Source: Marinifilum caeruleilacunae | Lineage (GTDB): Bacteria; Bacteroidota; Bacteroidia; Bacteroidales; Marinifilaceae | Length of the DNA: 64,000 nucleotides | NCBI RefSeq assembly: GCF_013141825.1 | Contig: NZ_RZNH01000021.1 | Coordinates: 27,278-91,277 of the forward strand | Direction of reading: 5' to 3' | Shown here: piece by piece, positions 43,482 through 53,440 of the stretch | Layout: each line of letters opens with the position of its first letter | Position numbering within the stretch: position 1 is the first letter of the stretch | Program-made: the position numbers and the translations under genes | Notes under the pieces: model-generated | Database searches by the model: none | The model's input: only the letters and a program-made list of their open reading frames with translations | Told to the model about the DNA's origin: nothing

Positions 43482-46400
43482 ATGATTGATCAAGCAAATT
43501 ATCAAAATAAAAAATGCCGAAAGGATATGTTGGCCCAATCCAATCGGCAAATAATTCATAACAAATTAACGCTAATGAATCATTTCAAATTTATGAAAAA
43601 ATCTAACAATTCCAGAGCTACTTTATCCATAGCAGATAAAGGAAAGCAAATGAGAGGCAATTGGATGTTAAAACCAGTCCTCTTGTTACTAAGTATTTTA
43701 TTAAGTACGGCGATGGTTTTCTCACAGGAAAAAACCATATCCGGAAAGGTAAGCGATTCTGAAGGCCTTGCATTACCAGGCGTAAACATCTCGTTAAAAG
43801 GCACAACCATGGGTACTGTATCGAATATTGATGGCGAATATTCCATTAGTGCAAGTCCCGAAAACGTTATTGTATTCAGTTTTATTGGTCACACAACACA
43901 GGAAATTTTAGTTGGCGATCAAAATACAATCAATGTAATCATGATGGAAGATGCTCTAAGCATGGATGAAGTTGTGGTAGTTGGATATGGTGTGAAAAAG
44001 AAGAGTTTGGTTACCGGATCGATTTCAAGTGTAAAATCTGAAGACATTCAGAATGTACCGGTTTCAAGAGCCGATCAGGCCATTCAAGGGAAAACTGCCG
44101 GTGTATCTATCCTTTCTACCTCCGGATCGCCTGGTGCAGGAGCAAAAATCCGCATTCGAGGTGTTAACTCCAACGGAAACTCGAATCCTTTGTTTATTGT
44201 TGACGGAATGAAAACCGGTGATATCAACAATATCGATCCGGGTGATATTGAGTCAATGGAAGTTTTAAAAGACGCTGCTTCGGCTGCAATTTACGGTACC
44301 GAAGGTGCAAATGGTGTTATCATTATTACCACCAAAAGTGGAAAACCGGGTGCAGCAAAAATTTCGTATGACTTTCAGTATGGCCTTCAATCTGCAAGAA
44401 GCGATATGGACCTAATGAACGCTGAAGAGTACAAACAGTGGATGGAAGAATCGGGAGCAGGCACAGTAACATTAAATGGTACTGATACAGATTGGTTAGA
44501 TGAACTTTTTGAAGTTGCACCAATGCAAAAGCATCACCTTAGTTTCTCGGGTGGTAGCGAAAAAACTTCCTACTTAATTTCAGGTTCCTACTATTCTCAG
44601 AACGGTATTGTTGGCGACGATAAGGCAAAGTATGAGCGTTTTACAGCCAGAGCGAATATTAAAAGTCAATTGAAAGATTGGATTGAAGTTGGAAACAACA
44701 TTAGTTTCTCTCATTCCAAACAAAAATACATTGGAGAGGACGATGAGTACAGAAGTCCTGTAAACTCGGCACTATTGCTTGATCCTTTAACCCCAGTTAC
44801 TTATAATGGAACTCCCTCAAGAGTTCAAACTTTATTAGATGCTGGGAATACCATTCTTGCCGATAAAAATGGCAACTATTATGGTTTGCCGGAATATGCT
44901 ACAGGTGAAATCTCAAATCCGCTTGCATTGTTGGATACTTATAGAAATACAATTACCCAGGATAAAATTCTGGGCAATGTATATGCAAAGCTTAAACCTA
45001 TTAAAGGCCTAACCTTTACTACACGAATTGGTTTAGATTTAACCTATCAGACCGATCACAGATGGGCACCTTTATATTATTTCTCTCCAGAAAGTCAGAA
45101 TTCGGAAACTTACGTTGATGATGATATTAACAAATGGTACACCTGGTTATGGGAAAACTTTGCATCTTATAACAAAGCATTTGGCGATCACGACTTTACA
45201 GTATTAGCTGGTTATTCAGCTGAAGAATCGCAAAGCCCGATGTATACCATGCACTCAGGTCCACTTGTGAAAGAAGGAAGTCAATATGCACACCAGGGTT
45301 ACGCAACTGGAAATGAAGCTGATAAAGTTGGTGGTTCATACGAAGAACATGCTATGACCTCATTCTTTGGTCGTTTATCTTACAACTACCTGAACAAATA
45401 CATGTTGGAATTTTCGATCAGACGTGATGCTGCCGATGTTTTCCCAAAGGATAACCAAGCTGCTGTGTTCTCTGCATTTTCTGCTGGTTGGACCATTTCT
45501 GAAGAAGATTTCTTTAATGTAAAAGGAATCGATTTTCTGAAGCTTCGTGCAAGTTGGGGTGAAAATGGAAGCCGCGCCAATACGCCAGGTAATGAAGGAC
45601 AAGAGTTCTATGTTTTCAACAGTCAATATCCTGGAGCAGACGACAATTACCAGTCGGGAGCAGAAATTGACAAATTGGTAAATCCTGATTTGAAATGGGA
45701 AACAACGGAACAATTAGACCTAGGTTTCGATTTCAGAGCTTTGAACGGAAAATTATCATTCTCTGCCGATTACTATCACAAGAAAACAAAAGATTTGTTG
45801 GCTCAAGGTAGTGGTCCATTATCGGCAGGTAACGATTTCCCAATTATGAATGTAGGGGATGTTACCAACAAAGGTTTTGATTTTGAATTGGGCTACACCA
45901 ACCGAGACAATGAATTTAAATACAGCATCAACCTAAACTTATCTACTCTTGATAACGAAGTAACCAGGTTAGATGTTGATAATCCTGTAAAAGGTGATAA
46001 CCTTAGAGGATACGATTTAACATGGTTCGAAGAAGGATATCCTATCTGGTAATTTAAAGGTTTTAAAACTGATGGTGTAAACCCTGCAAATGGTGATGTA
46101 AATGTAGTTGATGTAAATGGTGATGGTGAAATTACCGATGCCGACCAGACTTATATTGGCGATCCACATGCCGATATTTTATATGGTGCTACATTTAATG
46201 CTCAGTACAAGGGATTCGATTTTAATTTATTCATACAAGGTTCGAAAGGGAATGATGTATTTATGGGTTGGTTCCGTTCTGACAGACAATTCTCGAACAA
46301 GCCTAAATTTATGTATGACGATCGTTGGACTCCAACCAATACCAACGCAAGTCGTCCGGCTGCAAACAATTCAAGCGACTATGTTTACAGAAGTGACTTG

Positions 46401-46652
46401 ATGGTTTCTGATGGTTCTTACATGAGAATTAAGCAAATTCAGTTGGGTTATTCACTGCCAAAAGCAATGATTGAAAAGGCAGGTATCGATCGTGCAAGAG
46501 TATTTGTATCTCTTGATGACTTCTTTACTTTCACTGATTATGAAGGATTAGATCCTGAAGCAGGTAGTTCTAACAATACTCGTCAAGGTGTTGATAGAGG
46601 TTTATACCCAATCGCAGGAAAAGTAATTTTTGGTGTATCTGTTAACTTCTAA
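43482..46652 (+). pseudogene. SusC-like TonB-linked outer-membrane protein with in-frame stop
   Basis: The frame would encode 1056 residues, but TAA at 46050-46052 (codon 857) interrupts it. The same frame continues open to 46652 with normal SusC sequence (VVDVNGDGEITDADQTYIGDP, C-terminal KVIFGVSVNF). The part before the stop shows a carboxypeptidase-like domain (TISGKVSDSEGLALPGVNI), the SusC box DEVVVVGYGVKKK, a plug (GKTAGVSILSTSG) and most of the barrel. A single change of a Tyr codon (TAT/TAC) to TAA explains it. The truncated protein would lack about 200 residues of barrel. Start is uncertain: 43482, or 43575 (MNHFKFMKKS), which gives a more usual signal peptide. It could be a true nonsense mutation, a sequencing error or read-through. 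Confidence 0.85.
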
Positions 46653-46669
46653 TTTTAAAATCGCAAGAC

Positions 46670-48205
46670 ATGAAATTTTCAAAATACTATATATTCTTAA
46701 TAGGATTAGCCTTGACTTTTTCTATTACTTCGTGTAACGAAGATGAATTTCTCGATAAAGAACCAATTGGTAAATTATCCAGTGAAACCTATTTAGAAAC
46801 CGACGAGGAAGTAAAAACCGTTATTGTTGGGATCTATAACTCTATGCAAAACAATTTCTCGAGCGGTGCATGGGCAAGCGTTTATTTTATCAAAAATTTA
46901 CCTGCCGATGATTGTTTAGCGGGTTCATCTCCGGGCGACCAAACAGGTTATCAGAACATTGATGACTTTGCAATTCAAACCACCAATGCAAAGATCGAAG
47001 CCATTTGGACCAACTTTTACAAAGCAATTAGTTCTGCAAATACCATTATCAATTTGGTTGAAGCTGATACAGATGCAAAGCAAGAAATGATTGCTGAAGC
47101 AAAAGCGCTTAGAGCTTATCAATACCTGGAATTGGTAACCATGTTTGGTGGTGTGCCTTTAATGACAAGCAATCCTGTTAGTTCTGAAGACTATCATTTG
47201 CCAAGATCAACAGTAGCTGAAGTTTATGCTCAAATTGAAAAAGATTTCTCAGAAGCAATTCCAAATCTTCCAATGAAGAGCGAATACAGTGCTGCCGACC
47301 GTTACAGAATGTCGAAAGGTGCTGCCCAGGCTTATTATGGAAAAGCACTTTTATACCAGGAAAAATATGCTGCTGCCGCAAGCGAATTGGCTGCAGTAAT
47401 TAGCAGTAGCGAATACGACCTGGAACCTAATTTTGCAGATGTTTGGTCTAAAGAAACTGAATTTGGGCAAGAATCATTGTTCGAAGTTTCATACACCGCA
47501 CAGGAAGGATACGATTGGGGTAACTTCCCTTGGGGAGGTGGTAACGAGAACAACATCGAAGTTCAGTTACAAGGTCCTCGTGGCAATTTATTTAACCTTT
47601 CCGGATCATCTTTGGATATTGTAAATGGATGGGGATTTAACATGCCTTCAGCAAAAATTGGCCAGGCATTTATCGATGCCGGTGATACCGAACGTGGAAA
47701 TGCGACTGTAATGTCGGCTGCCGATTTCGAAGCCACAGGTGGTGTAATCGAAGATGACAATGCTCACGATTACGAAGGATTTATGAGAATGAAATATGTA
47801 ACTCGTTCATCGGAAACCAGTGAAAGCGGAGTGCCGGAACTGAACTACACAACCAACTGGCGATTAATGCGATATGCAGATGTTTTATTAATGGCAGCCG
47901 AAGCTTATCACTTCTCGAGTCAAGATCCTCAGGCATTGGTAGAAATGAACAAAGTTCGCTCTCGTGCCGGATTGGCAGATATCACTGCTGCCGATAATAT
48001 TTTCCAGGCCATCGTAACTGAGCGACAATTGGAGCTGGCTTTCGAAGGAAGCAGATACTGGGATTTGGTTCGTTGGGATTTAGCAGTACAAGAATTAGGA
48101 AGCTTAGGTTATACAGCAAACAAACATGAACTGTTCCCAATTCCACAGAATGAAATCATTGCCAACAATTCAATTAGCGATACCGACCAGAATCCTGGTT
48201 ACTAA
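46670..48205 (+). CDS. SusD/RagB-family nutrient-binding lipoprotein
   Basis: A protein of 511 residues with a lipoprotein signal ending TSC (Cys22). The SusD N-terminal motif DEFLDKEPIGKLS follows, then TPR-like helices (AKALRAYQYLELVTMFGGVPL) and the C-terminal block RYADVLLMAAEAYHFS ... TERQLELAFEGSRYWDLVRW. It sits on the cell surface over the SusC channel and binds the glycan. It lies 18 bp after the SusC frame. A hairpin follows at 48224-48252. Confidence 0.93.
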   Translation: MKFSKYYIFLIGLALTFSITSCNEDEFLDKEPIGKLSSETYLETDEEVKTVIVGIYNSMQNNFSSGAWASVYFIKNLPADDCLAGSSPGDQTGYQNIDDFAIQTTNAKIEAIWTNFYKAISSANTIINLVEADTDAKQEMIAEAKALRAYQYLELVTMFGGVPLMTSNPVSSEDYHLPRSTVAEVYAQIEKDFSEAIPNLPMKSEYSAADRYRMSKGAAQAYYGKALLYQEKYAAAASELAAVISSSEYDLEPNFADVWSKETEFGQESLFEVSYTAQEGYDWGNFPWGGGNENNIEVQLQGPRGNLFNLSGSSLDIVNGWGFNMPSAKIGQAFIDAGDTERGNATVMSAADFEATGGVIEDDNAHDYEGFMRMKYVTRSSETSESGVPELNYTTNWRLMRYADVLLMAAEAYHFSSQDPQALVEMNKVRSRAGLADITAADNIFQAIVTERQLELAFEGSRYWDLVRWDLAVQELGSLGYTANKHELFPIPQNEIIANNSISDTDQNPGY

Positions 48206-48223
48206 AATCATATTACAATAACA

Positions 48224-48252
48224 AAAGACTACCTCATTGTGGGGTAGTCTTT
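48224..48252 (+). terminator. Hairpin between SusD and GH30 genes
   Basis: Arms AAAGACTACC (48224-48233) and GGTAGTCTTT (48243-48252) form a perfect 10-bp stem with a short T end. It is probably a partial terminator or an mRNA-stabilising hairpin behind the strongly expressed SusCD part. Confidence 0.7.
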
Positions 48253-48283
48253 ACCTGTTTCGTCACCTAATAGATTTATACAT

Positions 48284-49744
48284 ATGAAACGTTTTATTCC
48301 ATTATTAGCAATTCCCCTGGCAGCATGCATTCAACCAGGTGAGAAAACAGAGCCGACAAAGATGAAAGATATGAACGTAGATGGGAAAAAAGCTAGTATT
48401 TATACTACAGCAAAGGATACTGATTTGCGTTTGGATAAATCTGGCACAGTAGAGTTTAAAAAGGCGAAACAAGCATTGGAAACTGAAAATTCAATTTTTG
48501 TGAATCCCAACAAAACCTTCCAAAGCTTTATTGGTATTGGTGGTGCCATTACCGATTCTTCGGCCGAAGTTTTTGCAAAACTATCCAAAGAAAAGCAGGA
48601 AGAGCTACTTCAGGCTTATTATGGAAAAAATGGGATTGACTACAGCTTAATGCGAACCTCTATTCACTCTTGCGATTTTAGCAAGGGCAAGTTTACCTAT
48701 ATCGAAGAAGGTGATAAGGAATTAAAAACATTCTCCATTGATGTGGATAAAGAATACCGACTTCCGATGATTAAAAGAGCCATTGAAAAGGCTGGTGGTT
48801 CAATTCTTTTTTATGCAAGTCCGTGGAGTCCTCCTGCATTTATGAAAGACAGCAAAAACATGCTGCAAGGCGGCAAATTGCTTCCTGAATATTACGATGC
48901 CTGGGCAAAATACTATGCCAAATTTATCAAGGCCTACGAGGCTGAAGGAATTCCTGTTTGGGGTGTTACCATCCAAAATGAACCCATGGCAACCCAACGT
49001 TGGGAATCGTGCATCTATACTGCCGAAGAAGAAAGAGATTTTCTAAAGAACCACCTGGGGCCAACTTTTGAAAAAGAAGGTTTGGCCGATAAAAAAATTG
49101 TGGTTTGGGATCATAATCGAGATTTAATTACCCACAGGGCAAATACAATTTTCGATGATCCTGAAGCTGCTAAATATGCCTGGGGAACCGGATTCCATTG
49201 GTACGAAACCTGGAGAAAAGGAAAACCAATGTTCGACAATTTACAAAGAATTCAGGAATCATATCCTGACAAGAAATTATTATTTACCGAAGGCTGCAAC
49301 GAAGCATTCGATCCTGAAAAATACCAATACTGGCCTAATGCCGAGCGCTACGGTCGTTCCATGATTAACGATTTTAATTGTGGAACAGTAGGCTGGACCG
49401 ACTGGAACATTCTTTTGGATGAAACCGGTGGACCAAATCATGTAAACAACCTTTGTTTTGCTCCTGTTCATGCCGACACAAGAAATGACAGTCTAATATA
49501 TACACCATCCTATTACTACATTGGCCATTTTTCAAAGTTTATCAGGCCTGGAGCCAAACGAGTAAGCACGGTTTCAAGTATCAGTTTCCTGGAGAGCACA
49601 ACATTTGTGAATCCCGATGGGAAAATGGCAACCGTAGTGATGAATTCAACCGACGAAGAAATTACCTATCAATTGTATGTTGGAAGCAATACTGCTGCAA
49701 GTATTGTAATTCCGGCAAGGGCAATGCAAACCATTATATACTAA
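48284..49744 (+). CDS. GH30 beta-glucanase/glucosylceramidase-family lipoprotein
   Basis: An enzyme of 486 residues with a short lipoprotein signal (Cys15). The GH30 core shows FIGIGGAITDSSAEVF, SPWSPPAFMK, acid/base Glu233 in TIQNEPMA and nucleophile Glu336 in LFTEGC. The C-terminal beta domain ends in VIPARAMQTIIY. GH30 members in Bacteroidota SusCD loci are mostly beta-1,6-glucanases or exo-beta-glucosidases, so beta-1,6-glucan or branched laminarin fits. It is probably surface- or periplasm-exposed. It follows SusD in the same direction. Confidence 0.9.
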   Translation: MKRFIPLLAIPLAACIQPGEKTEPTKMKDMNVDGKKASIYTTAKDTDLRLDKSGTVEFKKAKQALETENSIFVNPNKTFQSFIGIGGAITDSSAEVFAKLSKEKQEELLQAYYGKNGIDYSLMRTSIHSCDFSKGKFTYIEEGDKELKTFSIDVDKEYRLPMIKRAIEKAGGSILFYASPWSPPAFMKDSKNMLQGGKLLPEYYDAWAKYYAKFIKAYEAEGIPVWGVTIQNEPMATQRWESCIYTAEEERDFLKNHLGPTFEKEGLADKKIVVWDHNRDLITHRANTIFDDPEAAKYAWGTGFHWYETWRKGKPMFDNLQRIQESYPDKKLLFTEGCNEAFDPEKYQYWPNAERYGRSMINDFNCGTVGWTDWNILLDETGGPNHVNNLCFAPVHADTRNDSLIYTPSYYYIGHFSKFIRPGAKRVSTVSSISFLESTTFVNPDGKMATVVMNSTDEEITYQLYVGSNTAASIVIPARAMQTIIY

Positions 49745-49778
49745 ATCATATTACAAACTCAACCAAAACGAACAAAGA

Positions 49779-52052
49779 ATGATCAAGTTAGAGCAATTAT
49801 TAGCAGGATGTCTTATCTTTTTTTCTGCTTGTACCAATAATGAAGGCATGAAGAGCAAGGAGGATCAATTTGTTGATGAGCTGATTTCAAAAATGACACT
49901 GGAAGAAAAAATTGGGCAGATGAACCAATATACCAGTCATTGGGAGATGACTGGGCCAGCGCCAAAAAATGCCTCATCGCAAAAACGATTAGAAGAAATT
50001 AAAAGTGGTGGTGTTGGATCTATGCTTAATGTTGTTGGAGCCAAGGCAACCTACGAAGCACAAAAACTGGCAGTAGAAAATAGTAGGTTAGGAATCCCAT
50101 TGATATTTGCCTACGATGTAATTCACGGATTCAAAACCATGGCTCCTATCCCATTGGCCGAAGCATGTGCCTGGGATCCTGAAATTTCGAAACTCTCATC
50201 TCAATTGGCTGCACGTGAAGCATCGGCTTCTGGTTTGCACTGGACTTTTGCTCCTATGATGGATGTAGGGCGCGATGCACGCTGGGGACGAGTGATGGAA
50301 GGCTGTGGAGAAGATCCATACCTGGCAAGTGTTTTATCGGTGGCAAGAGTAAAGGGATTCCAGGGCGATGACCTTAGCCAAAATTACACCATGGCTGCCT
50401 GTGCCAAGCATTTTGCTGCCTATGCTTTTGTAGAAGCAGGCAGAGAGTACAACACAGTCGATATCGGAACTTTCACGCTGCACAATATTGCACTTCCTCC
50501 TTTTAAAGCTGTCGCTGATGAAGGTGTGAGTACCTTCATGAATGCTTTTAATATCATTAATGGAACGCCGGCCACAGCCAGTCCATATCTGCAAAGAGAT
50601 CTATTAAAAGGAGAATGGAATTTCCCTGGCTATGTAGTTTCCGACTGGGGAAGTATCGAAGAAATTGTAACGCACGGAGCTGCTGAAGATTTAAAACATG
50701 CTGCTGAACTTGCTGTAAAAGCAGGTTCTGATATGGACATGGAGTCGAGTGCTTACCTTCCTTACTTAAAAGAGTTGGTAGAAGAAGGAAAAGTTGATGA
50801 AGCTTTAATTGATGATGCTGCCCGAAGAATCCTGAAAATAAAATATCGATTGGGATTGTTTGAAGATCCGTACAGATATTCGAATGAAGAGCGTGAAAAA
50901 GAAATAGTTTACAGCAAAGAGAGTCGTGAACAAGCAAGAAAAATAGCTCGCCACTCTATGGTTTTGCTGAAGAATGACGATCAGCTTTTGCCGCTTTCAA
51001 AAAACACCAAATCAATCGCAGTAATTGGACCATTGGCTGATGACAAAAATTCTCCTTTAGGAAGTTGGAGAGCACAAGCGATTAAAAACTCTGCAGTATC
51101 ACTTTTGGAAGGAATTCAAAAAGCTGTAGGTTCAAGCACCAACATTAAATATGCAAAAGGTTGCGATTTGGCTTTGGGAGATCGTAACTTCCTGGACGAA
51201 TTGGTTTATGCCAAGGCAGATGCCACTGAGATGGCAAAAGCTGTTGCTGTTGCTCAAAAATCAGACCTCGTGATTATGGCTTTGGGCGAAGATTGCTTCC
51301 AATCGGGCGAAGGTCGCAGTCAGACCGACATTCGTTTAAAAGGTGTGCAAATGGAGCTGTACAACAAAATCAGGAAACTGAATAAAAAAATTGTTGTAGT
51401 ACTGATGAATGGCCGCCCAGTTGCCATTCCTGAGATTGCCGAAAGTGCCGATGCCATACTGGAAACCTGGTTTGCCGGAACTGAAGCTGGTAACGCTATT
51501 GCTGATGTATTGTTTGGAGATTTTAATCCGTCAGGAAAATTAACCACTTCTTTTCCATATGCCACCGGACAATGTCCAATTTATTACAATCATATGAACA
51601 CAGGGCGCCCAACTGCTACCGGAAATGTATTTTGGTCGCATTATACCGATGCGCCGAACGAGGCTCTTTATCCCTTTGGTTATGGTTTAAGCTATACAGA
51701 ATTCGAATATGCCAAACCTTCAACAGATAAGGAAATTTACGCCATGAATGAATCGGTAAAACTACGTGTGAAAGTAAAGAATACTGGTAAATTTACTGGT
51801 GAAGAAGTAGTCCAGCTCTACATTCAGGATCCTGCAGCAACCTACGCCCGACCGGTAAAAGAGTTAAAAGCATTCCAGAAAATCAGTTTTAAAGCTGGAG
51901 AAGAAAAAGAAATTGAGTTCAGTCTGAATCAATCAGATTTAGGATATTATTCTCCTGAAGGCAAATTCCTGTTCGAAGCAGGCACTTATCACCTGTTTGT
52001 AGGAACAAATTCAAGAGAAGTACAAAAGCTTAGTGTTAAGTTCAACGATTAG
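49779..52052 (+). CDS. GH3 beta-glucosidase, BglX-like
   Basis: An enzyme of 757 residues with an N-terminal lipoprotein-like signal (FFSAC, Cys18). The (beta/alpha)8 domain has KHFAAYAF and nucleophile Asp289 in VVSDWGSI. The alpha/beta sandwich (about 400-610) and C-terminal FN3-like domain (TGKFTGEEVVQLYIQDP, near 670-690) complete the BglX layout. It removes terminal beta-linked glucose in the periplasm. It lies 34 bp after GH30, is the last gene of the locus, and a strong terminator follows. Confidence 0.92.
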   Translation: MIKLEQLLAGCLIFFSACTNNEGMKSKEDQFVDELISKMTLEEKIGQMNQYTSHWEMTGPAPKNASSQKRLEEIKSGGVGSMLNVVGAKATYEAQKLAVENSRLGIPLIFAYDVIHGFKTMAPIPLAEACAWDPEISKLSSQLAAREASASGLHWTFAPMMDVGRDARWGRVMEGCGEDPYLASVLSVARVKGFQGDDLSQNYTMAACAKHFAAYAFVEAGREYNTVDIGTFTLHNIALPPFKAVADEGVSTFMNAFNIINGTPATASPYLQRDLLKGEWNFPGYVVSDWGSIEEIVTHGAAEDLKHAAELAVKAGSDMDMESSAYLPYLKELVEEGKVDEALIDDAARRILKIKYRLGLFEDPYRYSNEEREKEIVYSKESREQARKIARHSMVLLKNDDQLLPLSKNTKSIAVIGPLADDKNSPLGSWRAQAIKNSAVSLLEGIQKAVGSSTNIKYAKGCDLALGDRNFLDELVYAKADATEMAKAVAVAQKSDLVIMALGEDCFQSGEGRSQTDIRLKGVQMELYNKIRKLNKKIVVVLMNGRPVAIPEIAESADAILETWFAGTEAGNAIADVLFGDFNPSGKLTTSFPYATGQCPIYYNHMNTGRPTATGNVFWSHYTDAPNEALYPFGYGLSYTEFEYAKPSTDKEIYAMNESVKLRVKVKNTGKFTGEEVVQLYIQDPAATYARPVKELKAFQKISFKAGEEKEIEFSLNQSDLGYYSPEGKFLFEAGTYHLFVGTNSREVQKLSVKFND

Positions 52053-52070
52053 TTCGTTTGGTTAGAGTTA

Positions 52071-52104
52071 AAAGCAAGGTTTTTTGGGCCTTGCTTTTTT
52101 TTTT
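52071..52104 (+). terminator. Terminator of beta-glucan locus
   Basis: The stem AAAGCAAGG (52071-52079) / CCTTGCTTT (52089-52097) is followed by a long T run. Confidence 0.88.
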
Positions 52105-52158
52105 CATTTTTTTCAAGAATCCTGCATCTTTTCCCATCCTTTTCCGACATCTCTATAC

Positions 52159-52176
52159 ACTTTAAAATTATAAAGT
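52159..52176. promoter_or_regulatory. Dyad upstream of MerT-like gene
   Basis: ACTTTA-AAATTA-TAAAGT, arms perfect over 6 bp, lies 7 bp before the ATG. It could be an operator of a metal-sensing repressor; no regulator gene of the ArsR or MerR type is adjacent. Confidence 0.35.
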
Positions 52177-52182
52177 ATAGAT

Positions 52183-52590
52183 ATGACAAACAAAAAATCA
52201 ACTTTAACTGGGTTTGGAGCAGCACTTTTGGCTGTTTTGGGAAGTATAACATGCTGTGGTGCACCAATTGCAGCAGGAATTTTGGCAACAGTAGGAATCG
52301 GTGCCAGTCAGCTGGAATTTCTTCATTCTATTCAGTACTACCTTATCGGGATTTCATTTGTAGCATTGGGCATAGGCTTTTACAAAAGCTATTTTCAGAA
52401 TAGTAAATCCTGTTGTACGGCTGACACCTCACAAAAACCAAATAAAACCTCCCGTTTTTTCTTATGGATTGTGAGCCTCTTCACAATTGGTTTATTGATC
52501 CAAAGCTTGAAAATGGAAGCGGCAAAATCTGAAAGTTCGTGTTGCCCTACACAAGATACAACAGAGCAATCATGTTGTCCTGCACAGTAA
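52183..52590 (+). CDS. MerT-like small membrane transport protein with Cys-rich tail
   Basis: A protein of 135 residues with three hydrophobic segments. TM1 carries the vicinal pair SITCCGAP (Cys24-Cys25), as in mercuric transporter MerT. A loop contains SCCTAD (near 76-81), and the tail holds two more pairs, SSCCPT and SSCCPA-like (about 118-134). Such paired thiols bind soft metals or arsenite. No mercuric reductase gene is nearby. The context (SigZ, YraQ/ArsP-type permease, two Cys-pair peptides) suggests a soft-metal or metalloid uptake or export unit, metal unknown. Confidence 0.75.
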   Translation: MTNKKSTLTGFGAALLAVLGSITCCGAPIAAGILATVGIGASQLEFLHSIQYYLIGISFVALGIGFYKSYFQNSKSCCTADTSQKPNKTSRFFLWIVSLFTIGLLIQSLKMEAAKSESSCCPTQDTTEQSCCPAQ

Positions 52591-52659
52591 GGAATAAGAT
52601 AATTTATCATTTGTAATCTTAGCAGTATTTGCTTAATTTATTCACAAAAGTTTCCATTC

Positions 52660-53232
52660 ATGAATTGCGATATTCATCATATATATCAGCGTTACAGCTC
52701 ACATTTGCTGGCCTTTATTCGCCAGCAGATTAAAGATAGTTCTACTGCCGACGATTTGTTGCAGGAGGTTTTCTTAAGAACCATGGAATCCTGTATCAGT
52801 GAGAAAAACATCAAAAATTTAAAAAGCTGGCTGTTCCAGGTAACACGAAATACTATTGTAGATTACTATCGTGCTCAGAATAAAACTTTTCAGGAACAAG
52901 ATTACATCATCCACAATCATTTTAACTCTCCTGATTTTCAACAAATTCTTTCCGAAGATATTGCTGATATGATTGAGCTTCTGCCCGAAGAATATGCTGT
53001 TCCTCTCCGTTGGAGCGACATTGAAGGGATACCACAAAAGGAGATTGCCGATAAATTAAATATCGGGCTTCCCGGAGCAAAATCGAGGATACAGCGAGCA
53101 CGTAAAAAGCTCCGCGACTTGTTCTACGAGTGTTGCGATATTGAACTGGATGCACAAGGCAATATTATCTCCTGCGAAATTAAGAGTCACTGTACTCCCC
53201 TGCTCGAAAAACGTGAACAAGAAAAAAAATAA
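52660..53232 (+). CDS. sigZ: RNA polymerase sigma factor SigZ
   Basis: An ECF sigma factor of 190 residues. Region 2 shows ADDLLQEVFLRTME and LKSWLFQVTRNTIVDYYR (about residues 27-75). Region 4 shows IPQKEIADKLNIGLPGAKSRIQRARKKL (about 127-155). The C-terminal extension with ECCDIELDAQGNIISC and SHC is characteristic of SigZ and suggests direct metal or redox sensing. No anti-sigma gene is adjacent, which fits self-sensing. It lies between the MerT-like gene and the permease gene, all on the same strand. Confidence 0.86.
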   Translation: MNCDIHHIYQRYSSHLLAFIRQQIKDSSTADDLLQEVFLRTMESCISEKNIKNLKSWLFQVTRNTIVDYYRAQNKTFQEQDYIIHNHFNSPDFQQILSEDIADMIELLPEEYAVPLRWSDIEGIPQKEIADKLNIGLPGAKSRIQRARKKLRDLFYECCDIELDAQGNIISCEIKSHCTPLLEKREQEKK

Positions 53233-53305
53233 TTCTCTCTTTTTGCATCTTTTGAATCCTTGTTTCGACTCTATTGTGAAAACAATATGAGATTGAAATA
53301 AAACA

Positions 53306-53383
53306 ATGGAGAAAATTAAATCAGCAAGCTGGTTCCGTATCATTTATGGCCAGCGTGGAAAATCGACTTGTTGTCCCGGATAA
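53306..53383 (+). CDS. 25-residue peptide ending in CCPG
   Basis: A tiny frame MEKIKSASWF...STCCPG with a vicinal Cys pair next to its C terminus, in the 208-bp gap between sigZ and the permease gene. The CC pair matches the theme of its neighbours. There is no clear ribosome-binding site. It may be a real metal-binding microprotein or chance; conservation would decide. Confidence 0.45.
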   Translation: MEKIKSASWFRIIYGQRGKSTCCPG

Positions 53384-53440
53384 TGAAAAAATTTATAAAC
53401 CCAGATCAAATTCATTATTCAAAATCAACAAGTAAAAATT

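Noticed and set aside
43580-43846. Minus-strand frames inside SusC and other large genes
   Set aside because: They overlap strongly supported genes on the other strand and show no family features.
46263-46652. Separate 129-codon gene after the SusC stop
   Set aside because: Same frame as SusC and typical SusC C-terminal sequence; it is the tail of the interrupted gene.
52183-52590. Complete mercury resistance operon
   Set aside because: No MerA, MerP or MerR is present; only a MerT-like protein.
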